Of a DNA stretch of 64,000 nucleotides, positions 1-8,220 are shown in pieces (positions within the stretch are counted from its first letter, which is position 1; every line of letters starts with the position of its first letter). Location: the NCBI GenBank assembly GCA_028279825.1, contig JANQNA010000002.1, positions 1 through 64,000 of the forward strand, given 5' to 3'. Origin of the DNA: an archaeon (GTDB taxonomy: Archaea > Aenigmatarchaeota > Aenigmatarchaeia > GW2011-AR5). The notes below the pieces were generated by a model. That model was not told where the DNA came from. It saw nothing but the letters and a program-made list of their open reading frames with translations, and did not search any database. The position numbers and the translations under genes were made by a program.

Positions 1-895
1 CAAATTTATTTTTGTTTTCTTTCACACCGAATATTATGAACCCGCCTTCTGTATTTGCGAACGCACAACAAAGTTTTGTTAATGTATCGCCACCAGGTAA
101 GTTGTACTTAAAATCAAGATTAATGGATTCGTTGTAGCCTATATCTATCAAATGTTTTATTTTGTAAAAATCCCAATCGTGTAAGTTATCTGGAAAAGAT
201 GGTTTTTTAAGGAAATCTCTTACGACGGCATAAGTTTCTTTTTTTGTTATTTTTGGTATTTTTTTCTTCTGACAATATTCATTGAATATCTTATGAATAA
301 TTGGAAGAAATACATAACATTTTTCTCTTGGTTCCCCTCCTCTTGTGGATACGTACTCTTTGGTTATTATTGATAAACCTATCTTATGCATTTTTCTTAA
401 CAAATTCTGATAGTCCTTCCATATCTCTTCGTCAGAAAATATATCATCCAGATACACGTATTTTTTCTCTAATGGATGAACGTAAAAGCCCCAAATTTCA
501 GAAAGTCTATCATTTTTATCATATAATTTAAATCTTTGATGGAGTAAAAGCCCCAAAAAATTTTCTGGATATGAATCGAGGATTTTGAATAATTGATTTC
601 TTGAATTTTTGTAGAAAGTTTTCTCAATTTGTTTACATATTTTATCTGCACGTTTAGTAGTTTCTATGGGATAATATTTTGTATAGTTCCACCTATTGAT
701 TGTGATTAATTTTTTTTCTGATAACACAGTGATTGATTTTTTTGTTTTTTTCGAGTTTAGTATTGATCCATCTTTGTAGTAGACAATGCCTGGGGGTCTG
801 ATTCTTTGGCCAATGTAAATAAAGAACAATAATTCTAGAGATTTAGAGTCAATTTCAGCTATTTTAGCAAACTGTGTAGAGACGTTTCTTTTCAT
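1..895 (-). CDS. Partial AlbA_2 / Schlafen-type (divergent AAA-4) domain protein, cut by the left edge
   Basis: Reading the minus strand from ATG 895-893 gives an uninterrupted frame of 298 codons that leaves the window without a stop. The first ~250 residues are lysine- and isoleucine-rich and look like winged-helix or unknown domains. The last ~45 visible residues contain ESINLDFKYNL followed by FANTEGGFIIFGV, which matches the start of the AlbA_2 domain (acidic residue, FK, then A-F-A-N-T-x-G-G and a G-V strand). Proteins with this domain are usually nucleic-acid-associated regulators or nuclease-like factors; the role here is unknown. The gene is very AT-rich. The C-terminal part, where any further domain would lie, is outside the window. 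Confidence 0.75.
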   Translation of the reverse strand, partial: MKRNVSTQFAKIAEIDSKSLELLFFIYIGQRIRPPGIVYYKDGSILNSKKTKKSITVLSEKKLITINRWNYTKYYPIETTKRADKICKQIEKTFYKNSRNQLFKILDSYPENFLGLLLHQRFKLYDKNDRLSEIWGFYVHPLEKKYVYLDDIFSDEEIWKDYQNLLRKMHKIGLSIITKEYVSTRGGEPREKCYVFLPIIHKIFNEYCQKKKIPKITKKETYAVVRDFLKKPSFPDNLHDWDFYKIKHLIDIGYNESINLDFKYNLPGGDTLTKLCCAFANTEGGFIIFGVKENKNKF

Positions 896-1013
896 TATAT
901 GAAATTGTATACCTAGTTTTAAATTTGATAATAAACGACGTCTCGCGGGACGATAAAGAGATTTAAAGATTGGCGGATAGAGTAAGGATATTCAACGGAA
1001 AGAATGCTATAAT

Positions 1014-1165
1014 GGGCCATTGGGGCCGCTCTTCTCAAATCGGTGCGTCGGGAGCACTCAAAGATTTGAACCCACGGGTTCATCCTCGATGAGCTATGCT
1101 CATCGGGAGCTTGAAGAACTCTGTTCTTCACAGCAATCCCGTCGGGAGCACTTAAACATTTTCTT
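1014..1165. repeat. Cluster of short perfect hairpins with a repeated TCGGGAGC motif
   Basis: This non-coding stretch carries three small inverted repeats in a row (GAACCCACGGGTTC, CGATGAGCTATGCTCATCG, GAAGAACTCTGTTCTTC). The motif TCGGGAGC occurs three times, twice as GTCGGGAGCACT. One segment resembles a tRNA T-arm on the minus strand but no full tRNA folds. It lies just upstream of the heme membrane protein, so it may be part of its leader or a decayed small repeat. Confidence 0.45.
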
Positions 1166-1187
1166 TAAAAACATCTTTTGGGACACT

Positions 1188-1853
1188 ATGAGAATGAGAT
1201 ACCAGACAAGTATTCTTGCGGTAGTGTTTTGGTTGCTACAATTCCTTTACCAATACTTTTCGTTTAGCAACGGCGATATCGGTGCTTCTCTAGTGCGCAG
1301 CTTTGCTTTCACGGCAGCCACGCTTATTGGAATTGCCCTGCTGGTAAGTCCCTTGGCATTGTTTACTAAACTGAACTACATCAGGCACAGGCGTACTCTG
1401 GGAGACTGGGGAGTCACGTTTGTAATAATGCATTTCATTGCTGTACTATTCTTTTACTTTGCGTGGGATGTTTCACAGATATTCCAGAATCTTGATCCCT
1501 TTACGAACCTATGGCTGATGGGATTCATTTCTATGCTAGTATTCTTGCCGGTGTACGTTAGTTCTTCCAGGTTAGTCGCAATGAAGCTGGGAAGAAGGTG
1601 GAAGAATGTGCAGAGATTATCTTATCCTGCGTATATCCTGGCAATTGTCCATTATATTGGTATAAATCCTGCGGCAATGGCTACAATACCGGGATATCTG
1701 TTGATTCTTGTAACCGGTCTGGTGCTTCTATTACAGTTTCTTGGATTCCTGAAGAGAATTAAGCAAACAAAAGACAAAAAATCAATAATCTGGGGAATAG
1801 CTATAATTTTATTTGCTATAGTTTTGTTATTTTACTCTGGCCTGTCTTTTTAA
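1188..1853 (+). CDS. Ferric-reductase-like / MsrQ-type heme membrane protein
   Basis: The 221-residue protein has about six hydrophobic helices. Its pattern fits the ferric reductase-like transmembrane domain of MsrQ/YedZ: an RHRRTLGDWG stretch followed by an in-helix histidine (VIMHF), and later RRWKNVQRLSYPAY followed by a second in-helix histidine (IVHY). In the family these histidines bind heme b and pass electrons across the membrane. I chose ATG 1188 because the open frame upstream runs through the hairpin repeats. The next gene is a DM13 lipoprotein, a domain also linked to electron transfer, so the pair may form a small redox module. The partner reductase is not in the window. Confidence 0.6.
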   Translation: MRMRYQTSILAVVFWLLQFLYQYFSFSNGDIGASLVRSFAFTAATLIGIALLVSPLALFTKLNYIRHRRTLGDWGVTFVIMHFIAVLFFYFAWDVSQIFQNLDPFTNLWLMGFISMLVFLPVYVSSSRLVAMKLGRRWKNVQRLSYPAYILAIVHYIGINPAAMATIPGYLLILVTGLVLLLQFLGFLKRIKQTKDKKSIIWGIAIILFAIVLLFYSGLSF

Positions 1854-1875
1854 GGCATCATGGACATAACTTCTT

Positions 1876-2385
1876 ATGAAGTACGTCCTGTTGCTTCTTG
1901 TAGTGGTGCTTACAGCCGGCTGTACAGAATCTTCGGTAACTGGTATGAGTTCACTGAGACTGTCGGATGCAATAGAACAGGTACAGGGCTACATGGAAAC
2001 CCATCCCGGTGATACTCCCAACATTGTCATAGAGGAAGATAAGGATTTCATCGGCTTTGTCCAGAAAACGGGCACGTTCAAGCGGGTTGCTTTTGATGCA
2101 GCAGGCGCGGCGGGTATAGTTGAAAAGAACGAGAGTTATTACGTTGTCTTCAGCAATAATTTCCTGGCGGCAAACGGTTATGATCTCGGTGTTTACCTCG
2201 TGAGGTCAGTGAATTCTCCCAACAGGGGAGATATTGAAAGAGGGCTGACTCTTGGGAGCCTTAAAAGTATAAACGGCACGCAGGTATACCCGATACCTTA
2301 CTATGTGAATATACACGAGTTTAATTCAGTGGTTATACATTCCAGAGAGTTTAACGTTCCATGGAGTTATGCAACACTGGAGTGA
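1876..2385 (+). CDS. DM13-domain lipoprotein
   Basis: The 169-residue product begins with a signal peptide ending in LTAGC, a lipobox with Cys16. The mature part matches the DM13 domain: YYVVFSNNF, then GYDLGVYLV, then IPYYVNIHEFNSVVIHSREF near the C-terminus. DM13 domains are proposed to act in redox or heme-associated reactions at the cell surface. The gene begins 22 bp after the MsrQ-like gene on the same strand, so the two are probably co-transcribed. Confidence 0.65.
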   Translation: MKYVLLLLVVVLTAGCTESSVTGMSSLRLSDAIEQVQGYMETHPGDTPNIVIEEDKDFIGFVQKTGTFKRVAFDAAGAAGIVEKNESYYVVFSNNFLAANGYDLGVYLVRSVNSPNRGDIERGLTLGSLKSINGTQVYPIPYYVNIHEFNSVVIHSREFNVPWSYATLE

Positions 2386-2390
2386 TTTCT

Positions 2391-3014
2391 GTGAATCAGA
2401 GAGAAATTTGGGAACAAATAGCACCGGAATGGCAAAAGTACAGAAAAAAACCCAGGGAAGAGATAACTGATTTTTTAAAGAAACAAAGGGGCAGGATTCT
2501 TGATCTTGGGTGCGGTTCCGGGAGGAACTTTAGAAAAGGCCCGACTACTGTTGGACTGGATTTCTCGAAAAGAATGCTGACATTTGCAGGGAGAAATGCA
2601 AAAAAGGCAAAAATCAAGTTTTTGCCCGTTAGAGGAGACATTGTTGATCTTCCTTTCAGGGATAACTCTTTCGATTCAGTTCTTTTTGCGTTCAGCCTTC
2701 ATTGCGTCAAGAAAAACAACCACCGGAAGGTCTTACAGGAAGTGAAAAGAATCTCAAAAAACAGGGCATACGTCTTCATAGGGGTGTGGAACAAGAACCA
2801 GCCGAGATTTCAAAACACCAGAAGAGAGACAACCGTTCCTTGGGAGACAAAAAGTGGAAAATATGACAGATACTGCTATTTATACACCAAAGACGAATTA
2901 AAGTCTTTAGTGAAAAGGGCGGGATTTACCAATATCAGAGTTTTTGGAAGCTCTGATAAAGCCTTCTTCAAATTCCCCAAAAACCTGGTCGCTATTTGCC
3001 GGGTTAAGAAATAA
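2391..3014 (+). CDS. Class I SAM-dependent methyltransferase, Trm9/ALKBH8-like
   Basis: The Rossmann motif I is ILDLGCGSG at residues 36-44, followed by an acidic strand (VGLDFS) and motif IV-like DNSFDSVLFAFSLHC. The N-terminal pattern W-x2-IA-x2-W...R..P is typical of archaeal relatives of the tRNA wobble-uridine methyltransferase Trm9. GTG 2391 gives VNQREIW at the family's usual N-terminus; GTG 2382 and ATG 2361 are in-frame alternatives, the latter overlapping the DM13 gene. The tRNA substrate is inferred from family resemblance only. Confidence 0.65.
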   Translation: MNQREIWEQIAPEWQKYRKKPREEITDFLKKQRGRILDLGCGSGRNFRKGPTTVGLDFSKRMLTFAGRNAKKAKIKFLPVRGDIVDLPFRDNSFDSVLFAFSLHCVKKNNHRKVLQEVKRISKNRAYVFIGVWNKNQPRFQNTRRETTVPWETKSGKYDRYCYLYTKDELKSLVKRAGFTNIRVFGSSDKAFFKFPKNLVAICRVKK

Positions 3015-3037
3015 AAACTTTTGGTCCGGCCGAAACC

Positions 3038-3045
3038 TATTTAAA
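3038..3045 (+). promoter_or_regulatory. Archaeal TATA box for the coiled-coil/HerA pair
   Basis: TATTTAAA preceded by a purine-rich BRE-like CGAAACC lies about 35 bp before the ATG at 3079, with a GAGGTAGTGA ribosome-binding region between them. Confidence 0.55.
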
Positions 3046-3078
3046 GCTTTCGGTGCTTATTACTGAGAGGTAGTGACT

Positions 3079-3621
3079 ATGTATAAGAAAGACGATTATA
3101 GAGAAAGGAAAGACAACGTTTATCTGAAGGAAGACATGGATTTGCCGCAAAGACGTCCAAGGCAAAATCCCGAGGAATACGACATTGAAAAGGAGCGTGT
3201 TCGTGACAGACTGATACGCCAGACCATGCCGCATTCTGAAAATGATAAAATAGATAAACTGAAGCTAAAGGGATCAAAGGTTATAGGAAGTATATTTGAC
3301 AGGGTAAAATTCCTGGAGAGGAGAATAACCGAACTGAGCGACAGCCTGGCTCTCAGAAAGAGGCTGCATGAGGATATTGTCACAAACATAGAGAAGGACA
3401 TTGAAGACAAGAATGACATGCTTTCGTTTATTTCTGACCAGAATGAAAAGCGTAACCTGAAGATGGACGTATCCATACTTCGAAAAGAAAAGAGGCACGA
3501 ACAGCTGCAGTTCTGGAAAGACACAACTGAACTTATGACCGAGCTGCAGGACGTTACGGAACAGTTTGAAACGGAAAAGAAGATAACTTCTATTTTTGGT
3601 GATATAGATGAGAATGAATAA
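3079..3621 (+). CDS. Coiled-coil protein coupled to a HerA-type ATPase
   Basis: The 180-residue, highly charged protein is predicted from its heptad-like composition to be a long coiled coil from about residue 65 onward. The N-terminal 60 residues are rich in Arg, Asp and Pro and look disordered. No catalytic motif is visible. ATG 3079 follows GAGGTAGTGACT; GTG 3073 is an in-frame alternative. The last 14 bp overlap the start of the ATPase gene, which implies translational coupling and a possible structural partnership with it. Confidence 0.6.
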   Translation: MYKKDDYRERKDNVYLKEDMDLPQRRPRQNPEEYDIEKERVRDRLIRQTMPHSENDKIDKLKLKGSKVIGSIFDRVKFLERRITELSDSLALRKRLHEDIVTNIEKDIEDKNDMLSFISDQNEKRNLKMDVSILRKEKRHEQLQFWKDTTELMTELQDVTEQFETEKKITSIFGDIDENE

Positions 3622-5527
3622 AAGTGATTTTGTATCCGATGAGATAAAAAGACTCACACCCGTGCTGGGCAGGGATGTAGCTGCCAGGTTAGCAAGGACC
3701 TATCTGATGGGTGATGAGACCTCTAAGGAAAGGATAATGGAGATGATTGACGTTGTCAAAGCTTCAGTCATGTCAGATAGCGATCTCAAGGATACGGCTC
3801 TGATGGAACCTCCTGAATTCTCAAAGGGTGACATTATGCTTGGTGACGTTTTATACGGAAGAAAGAAGATGTCAAAGCTGAAAATAACCAAAGAACAGCT
3901 GCTTACACACGTAGGTATATTCGGTTCTTCCGGCTACGGTAAAACAAATCTTTCGCTTGCCATGGTGAAACAGCTTTCAGAACAGAATGTTCCCGTGATT
4001 ATATTTGACTTCTCTAAAAGGAACTATAGAGATCTTGATATGGGCGATGTCTATACTATCGGCAGGGATGTAGCCCCGTTCAGGTTTAATCCGCTTAAGC
4101 CTCCCACAGGGACGGACAGGTCCCAGTGGATAAAGGAATTTGCGTCCGTATTTGACCACGCATACTGGCTGCTTGGCGGCGGACAGCATATAATCCTGAA
4201 AGCCATGAAGGAACTGTATAATGAAAAGAAAACACCTAGAATGGGTGACCTGAAGGAAAAACTGGAAAATTATAATTCCGGAACTTCCAGAGAGAAGAAC
4301 TGGCTGTCAACGGCAATGAGACCATTAGAGTCTTTGGAACTGGACGGTGTGAGAGAGGTCTTTGACTGTGAATCAGGGATAAAGCCTTCTGACCTGCTTG
4401 TTCCGGGTAAAATTACAATACTTGAACTGGATGCCTTGTCAACAAACGACAGGACGTTTTTCATAGAAATATTTCTGCAATGGTTAAGGGACCATTTACT
4501 GGTAAACGGCCAGAGAGAAGAACTTTCAGCGGTTGTGCTGATAGAAGAAGCTCATCATATCCTGAACAGAGAGAAGCTGAAGAAACTTGGTGCTGAGACG
4601 GTCATGGATACAATATTCCGTGAAATTCGTGAATTAGGCGTTGGCATAATTTATTCAGACCAGCATCCTTCACTTGTTAGTTATCCTGCTTTGGGTAATA
4701 CTTCCATGCAGATCTACATGAACCTTGGCCTGGATTCAAAGTATTCTTCGGATATTCAGGATGCTGCAAACATGTTAGCTCTGGAAGACGATAAAGACTA
4801 TATGCGTAGATTGCCGGTTGGCCACGGGTTTGTCTTGATACGTAACAGCGAGTTTCCGTTTACTTTCCTTGCTGAATTCGACAAAATAGACATGAAAAAG
4901 GGTTCTATAAGGGATGAACAGATAAGGGAAAAAATGAAAGGCAAGACTAATTACAAATATTCAGAAGTAGAGCCATTTACAGGACATTTAGACAAACAGT
5001 CGGAAAAACTTCTGAAATCGATAGGATCCGGAAAGGGCGTGACTACATCACAACTGTATAAATCAGTTAGAATGTCGGGAACTACTTTCAACCATTATCT
5101 GGCTAAATTGCAGAAAGCGGGTCTTGTGGATACAAAAGAGATAAAGAGCGGCAGAGTGAGGACAAAATTGTGCTTTTTGACGAAATTAGGCGAGAAAACC
5201 GTCGGATCCAAGAAATTTTCCGGAGATCTGGAAATGAATGACGTTGCCAATATCTTTAGAGACGGCGGATGGGACGTAAATCGCAGAGAAAACTACCTTT
5301 TACTACGAAGGAATGGTGAAGAAATTTGTGTTTATATACTTAACGGTCAAAATAGGATGGAGATTGACGCTGCAATTGCGTCCGGGAGCCATTACATTTG
5401 TGCTACAGACGAAGTGCGCAACGTGCTGGTGCAGCAGGCTGCGCGCAAGAAAGAAGGCATGCTGATATATGCAGCAACCCTTGACAGCTTCAAACAGTCA
5501 GGCGGATTCGAGGCTGTACGACTATAG
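3608..5527 (+). CDS. HerA/DUF87-family ATPase with C-terminal winged helix
   Basis: The 639-residue protein has a Walker A motif GSSGYGKT at residues 106-113, a following FDFSKRNYRDL strand typical of HerA/VirB4-like pumps, and a Walker B AVVLIEEAHH at 308-317. Residues about 450-530 look like a winged helix (TTSQLYKSVRMSGTTFNHYL). The last ~100 residues may be a restriction-endonuclease-like or sensor domain. Such ATPases move DNA or protein along membranes or assist end resection; there is no NurA nearby, so this is probably an orphan type paired with the coiled-coil protein. It is the last gene before the composition change. Confidence 0.75.
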   Translation: MRMNKSDFVSDEIKRLTPVLGRDVAARLARTYLMGDETSKERIMEMIDVVKASVMSDSDLKDTALMEPPEFSKGDIMLGDVLYGRKKMSKLKITKEQLLTHVGIFGSSGYGKTNLSLAMVKQLSEQNVPVIIFDFSKRNYRDLDMGDVYTIGRDVAPFRFNPLKPPTGTDRSQWIKEFASVFDHAYWLLGGGQHIILKAMKELYNEKKTPRMGDLKEKLENYNSGTSREKNWLSTAMRPLESLELDGVREVFDCESGIKPSDLLVPGKITILELDALSTNDRTFFIEIFLQWLRDHLLVNGQREELSAVVLIEEAHHILNREKLKKLGAETVMDTIFREIRELGVGIIYSDQHPSLVSYPALGNTSMQIYMNLGLDSKYSSDIQDAANMLALEDDKDYMRRLPVGHGFVLIRNSEFPFTFLAEFDKIDMKKGSIRDEQIREKMKGKTNYKYSEVEPFTGHLDKQSEKLLKSIGSGKGVTTSQLYKSVRMSGTTFNHYLAKLQKAGLVDTKEIKSGRVRTKLCFLTKLGEKTVGSKKFSGDLEMNDVANIFRDGGWDVNRRENYLLLRRNGEEICVYILNGQNRMEIDAAIASGSHYICATDEVRNVLVQQAARKKEGMLIYAATLDSFKQSGGFEAVRL

Positions 5528-5827
5528 TCATATTACGTTCATGTTAACCCATAAACAAAAAGAAAAGTTACAACCGTGATGGAATGTAACTAAATTCATT
5601 AATGCAGGAATGCAGAATGCATTCATAACTCAGGACAGGTAGAGGATTTGTGAAAAATCCTCCAATCCATACGTCCAGGGCTGCTTCTAGGAATCTAGCT
5701 AAGGCTCGATTCCTGAAAAGAAATTCGGTCTTTCGTTTGTCTTCCGTTGACTTTCGTCAATGATAGAGGTAGAAATAACCCGAAACCCGAAATGGTTCCA
5801 ACAGGGAACCCACCCGAGAGGAAAGAC
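5528..5827. other. Left junction of the foreign insert
   Basis: The 300-bp gap holds an AT-rich part with the hairpin GTTACA/TGTAAC (5568-5590) and a second hairpin GAGGATTT/AAATCCTC (5652-5673). Base composition shifts toward the G+C-richer insert at about 5650-5750. No tRNA remnant, integrase gene or long repeat is visible here. A relaxed CCCGAAACCCGAAA leader precedes the first insert gene. Confidence 0.5.
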
Positions 5828-6001
5828 ATGACTAATGTCTATGACGTTCTCGCACGTCACCAAGAAACCGAGACGGAACTCGCTCGCGCCCGACAGGATC
5901 ACAAACGGTTGTTGGATGCTGCCAGAGAGACTGGAACAGCCTTGAGAATGGCCAAGGCCAAGCACCAAATGGCGACCCAAGCTCTCCGACAAGGCAGTTA
6001 A
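5828..6001 (+). CDS. Small helical protein, unknown
   Basis: The 57-residue product is almost entirely amphipathic helix (repeated E/A/R-rich heptads) and probably forms a coiled coil. ATG 5828 follows GAGAGGAAAGAC; the open frame extends upstream but has no ribosome-binding site there. It is the first gene of the insert and is followed by the first hairpin-plus-octamer cassette. No family recognised. Confidence 0.6.
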   Translation: MTNVYDVLARHQETETELARARQDHKRLLDAARETGTALRMAKAKHQMATQALRQGS

Positions 6002-6013
6002 GGGTGACCCAAA

Positions 6014-6054
6014 GGGCCGGTGGCTGCAGTAATATACCACCGCCCCGCACTCAT
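6014..6054 (+). terminator. Cassette hairpin plus GCACTCAT
   Basis: GGGCCGGTGG pairs with CCACCGCCCC and is followed directly by GCACTCAT, the octamer shared by most insert intergenic regions. Confidence 0.6.
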
Positions 6055-6110
6055 ATGAGCTCTTCGAAAAAGCTCAACCAAAATTCATCCATACACGAAC
6101 ACGACGCAAA
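6047..6110 (+). repeat. Long intergenic repeat, copy 1
   Basis: About 60 bp nearly identical to copies at 7755-7817 and 20238-20300. It contains an inverted repeat around TCGAAAAAGCTC and the run CATACACGAACACGAC, and ends in the A-rich leader of the next gene. Confidence 0.8.
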
Positions 6111-6141
6111 GAACCCAAAACCCAAAAACGGAGAAAGAACG

Positions 6142-6645
6142 ATGACACTGTCTCAAGAGCAGAGTAGAGAAGTTGAGGGAACGGTACGCGTATGGATCGC
6201 AAACAGGCTGCGCGTTGATCCCACCGATGAACGGGTGAAGCGGATCGCTCTTGCGGTGGCTCAGGATGCTTCCAATGAGGAAAGTGTACCGCTGTTTCTG
6301 GAGAACATCTCCGGCGTGATCTCCCGCCATGAAGGAAGCCTGAAGAAACTCGAGGTGAATATCGCTAATCGAGTGTACAAACAACTCGGACAGAAGGTTA
6401 CCAACTTCGCAACCATGCTCAGGATGGTCGGCAAACCCGAGCTTGCCGAATTCATGGAAGATCCGGCCAACAAGAACAAGTCGGGTGTCAGGGAAGCTCT
6501 TGCCGAACTCCAAGAGCTCCGGAGGAAGCATCCTGAGGAGCAGGCGCTGAGTCTGCTTGTCGGGTTCCTTGAGCTGGGCCTGGCGACGGCCAACGGCGAA
6601 CACGTTGCGGCGACCAGAAGACTCGTCGAGGCCCTTGGCTCGTAA
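6142..6645 (+). CDS. Helical cytosolic protein, unknown
   Basis: The 167-residue product is soluble and helix-rich, with no signal peptide or membrane segment. ATG 6142 is set by the leader CCCAAAAACGGAGAAAG ending 5 bp upstream; the longer open frame from 6004 would read through the hairpin and repeat. The C-terminal half (from about residue 110) is Leu/Glu/Ala-rich like helical repeat folds. No family recognised. It is a single-gene cassette bounded by hairpins on both sides. Confidence 0.7.
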   Translation: MTLSQEQSREVEGTVRVWIANRLRVDPTDERVKRIALAVAQDASNEESVPLFLENISGVISRHEGSLKKLEVNIANRVYKQLGQKVTNFATMLRMVGKPELAEFMEDPANKNKSGVREALAELQELRRKHPEEQALSLLVGFLELGLATANGEHVAATRRLVEALGS

Positions 6646-6652
6646 TCCACAA

Positions 6653-6685
6653 GGCACGGTGCGTCTTCCCGTGCCACGCAATAAT
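6653..6685 (+). terminator. Cassette hairpin plus GCAATAAT
   Basis: GGCACGG pairs with CCGTGCC over a TGCGTCTTC loop; ACGCAATAAT follows in place of a U-tract. Confidence 0.65.
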
Positions 6686-6742
6686 TCATATTCATAAACG
6701 TAAACGACGCAAACCCAAAACCCAAAAACGGAGAAAGAGAAA

Positions 6743-7411
6743 ATGTCGAGGAATCAAGAGAGTTCGCGAAGCCGTTCTGAGAAGAAAGGCCTGAGCTTGT
6801 CACTTCGTCGCCGCCACGTGAAACAAGACACGTTGGGCGATAGGATCGGCATGATCATGCCGGCATTTGCATTGCTCTGCGTGGTCGTCTACGCCGGGAT
6901 CACCTGGGGACCTCAGACTGTCCAGACTGTAAAGTCAAGCTACGAGCAGTGGCAGACCGAAAATGAACTCGCAGAGCAACAGGGCAGTCGCTGCGATGGA
7001 GTGTTCGACGTCGAGCTGATCAACGAGGAGACCATGTTCGACGACGGGAAGGCGACTTTCCGTTTCGACCCGATCGACCGCTACGCGTGGAAGGGATTCT
7101 ACCTTGCGGTCTACGACGGATCGCAAGAGATCGGTGAACAGAAACTCCTTGCCAAGAGCACCGGCGAATTCGCCTACCATCGTGGACGAATGTCCACTCT
7201 AGGATCGTCTCTCGCCACAGTGGAGCTGCCTGCTGGCGACAGCTGCTACTATCTCCATGTCGTCACTGGTTGTGGGACAGCCGCTCATAATCTTAATGGA
7301 GGTGACTACTTCGGCAACGAGTACTTCAGGAAGGCGTTCAACCTCAAGACCGCCGGCTGCTTCGTCTCGACGGAGGATCAGAAAACGTCGATGGCCCACT
7401 GGCTCAACTAG
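6743..7411 (+). CDS. Membrane-anchored exported protein with the CG/GGDY domain
   Basis: The 222-residue protein has a basic cytosolic tail of about 35 residues, one transmembrane helix (about 36-55), then an extracytoplasmic domain. That domain contains SCYYLHVVTGCG, GGDYFGNEYFRKAF and a closing KTAGC. The same order of motifs is found in the three lipoproteins at 13438, 14604 and 16062, so these four are paralogs with probable disulfides. The leader CCCAAAAACGGAGAAAG places the start at 6743. Function unknown. Confidence 0.7.
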   Translation: MSRNQESSRSRSEKKGLSLSLRRRHVKQDTLGDRIGMIMPAFALLCVVVYAGITWGPQTVQTVKSSYEQWQTENELAEQQGSRCDGVFDVELINEETMFDDGKATFRFDPIDRYAWKGFYLAVYDGSQEIGEQKLLAKSTGEFAYHRGRMSTLGSSLATVELPAGDSCYYLHVVTGCGTAAHNLNGGDYFGNEYFRKAFNLKTAGCFVSTEDQKTSMAHWLN

Positions 7412-7420
7412 TTCCTCAAA

Positions 7421-7453
7421 GGATGTGGAGCGCATCCCACATCCCGTAATAAT
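7421..7453 (+). terminator. Cassette hairpin plus GTAATAAT
   Basis: GGATGTGG pairs with CCACATCC over AGCGCATC and is followed by a one-base variant of the octamer. Confidence 0.65.
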
Positions 7454-7508
7454 ACTGAATCATAAGAACACGTAGTAAAACCCAAAACCCAAAAACGGAG
7501 AAAGAACA

Positions 7509-7715
7509 ATGAGAAGGCACTTCAAGAGACCGGAACAACCGACTCATGTTCACACGAAAGATGAACTGACGCCGAATCAGATCATGGATTTGTGTGGACC
7601 CTTCCCGGTATCCCATGTGGATCCCTTCGCCACGGGCAAGCCGCAGCGCAGGCACCGGCGGAACAGGAACCAACGCGAGGAGTTGCTCGATCTAAGGGAC
7701 GCCCGAGGCTACTGA
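7509..7715 (+). CDS. Small basic protein, unknown
   Basis: The 68-residue product is rich in Arg, His and Pro, with a strongly basic patch (RRHRRNRNQR) near residue 50 and no membrane segment. The leader CCCAAAAACGGAGAAAG ends 5 bp before the ATG, and a hairpin cassette closes the gene, which is the main reason to call it. It could bind nucleic acid, but no fold is recognised. Confidence 0.6.
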   Translation: MRRHFKRPEQPTHVHTKDELTPNQIMDLCGPFPVSHVDPFATGKPQRRHRRNRNQREELLDLRDARGY

Positions 7716-7729
7716 TCCAACTTTCGAAA

Positions 7730-7762
7730 GGACGTGGAGCGCATCCCACGTCCTGCACTCAT
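7730..7762 (+). terminator. Cassette hairpin plus GCACTCAT
   Basis: GGACGTGG pairs with CCACGTCC over AGCGCATC; the loop is identical to that of the preceding hairpin at 7421. Confidence 0.65.
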
Positions 7763-7817
7763 ATGAGCTTTTCGAAAAAGCTCAACCAAAATTCATCCAT
7801 ACACGAACACGACACAA
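7755..7817 (+). repeat. Long intergenic repeat, copy 2
   Basis: Matches the 6047 copy almost base for base and contains the perfect inverted repeat GAGCTTTTCGAAAAAGCTC. Confidence 0.8.
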
Positions 7818-7847
7818 AACCCTAAACCCAAAAACGGAGAAAGAGAA

Positions 7848-8159
7848 ATGTTTGGTTTCGAGATTTTCGAGGTACTTATCGGCCACTTCATGCTGGACGT
7901 GGTCGGTATCAAGATCGAGACAGCCCTGGTTGTCATCGAGACGATCGCCAAGATCGTCCCCATCAGTGCGGCTCTTTGTGCCGCCTCTGCTGTCGTTCTC
8001 TGGTATCAGAGCAAAGTACTCAGGGTACCTGAAGAGAAGTGGTCTTTCGGAAGAGTAGCGACTGCCATCACGAGCCTATCGTTCGGGCTGCTACTGTCGA
8101 TCGGCTATTTCTTCCAAGCTCCGGTCACGGTACATTGGATCCGTTCTCTCTTCGGCTGA
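7848..8159 (+). CDS. Small membrane protein, three hydrophobic segments
   Basis: The 103-residue product has hydrophobic segments at about residues 10-27, 35-52 and 70-95, with a short charged loop (KVLRVPEEKWSFGR) between the second and third. ATG 7848 follows a CCCAAAAACGGAGAAAG leader. It could be read as a holin-like or small integral membrane protein, but no family-specific motif supports that. Confidence 0.65.
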   Translation: MFGFEIFEVLIGHFMLDVVGIKIETALVVIETIAKIVPISAALCAASAVVLWYQSKVLRVPEEKWSFGRVATAITSLSFGLLLSIGYFFQAPVTVHWIRSLFG

Positions 8160-8167
8160 GCAGCCAA

Positions 8168-8210
8168 GGGTGTGATTGAACTAAGAATTCAGTCACGCCC
8201 ACGCACTAAT
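8168..8210 (+). terminator. Cassette hairpin plus GCACTAAT
   Basis: GGGTGTGA pairs with TCACGCCC (one G-U) around an inner TTGAA/TTCAG helix; ACGCACTAAT follows. Confidence 0.6.
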
Positions 8211-8220
8211 AAAGTTCTGC

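Noticed and set aside
1020-1187. N-terminal 56-residue extension of the heme membrane protein
   Set aside because: The frame is open but runs through the hairpin repeats and has no ribosome-binding site; the family pattern starts at ATG 1188.
3120-3657. Minus-strand ORFs opposite the coiled-coil gene
   Set aside because: Phe/Ser-rich translations typical of the antisense of Lys/Glu-rich coding sequence.
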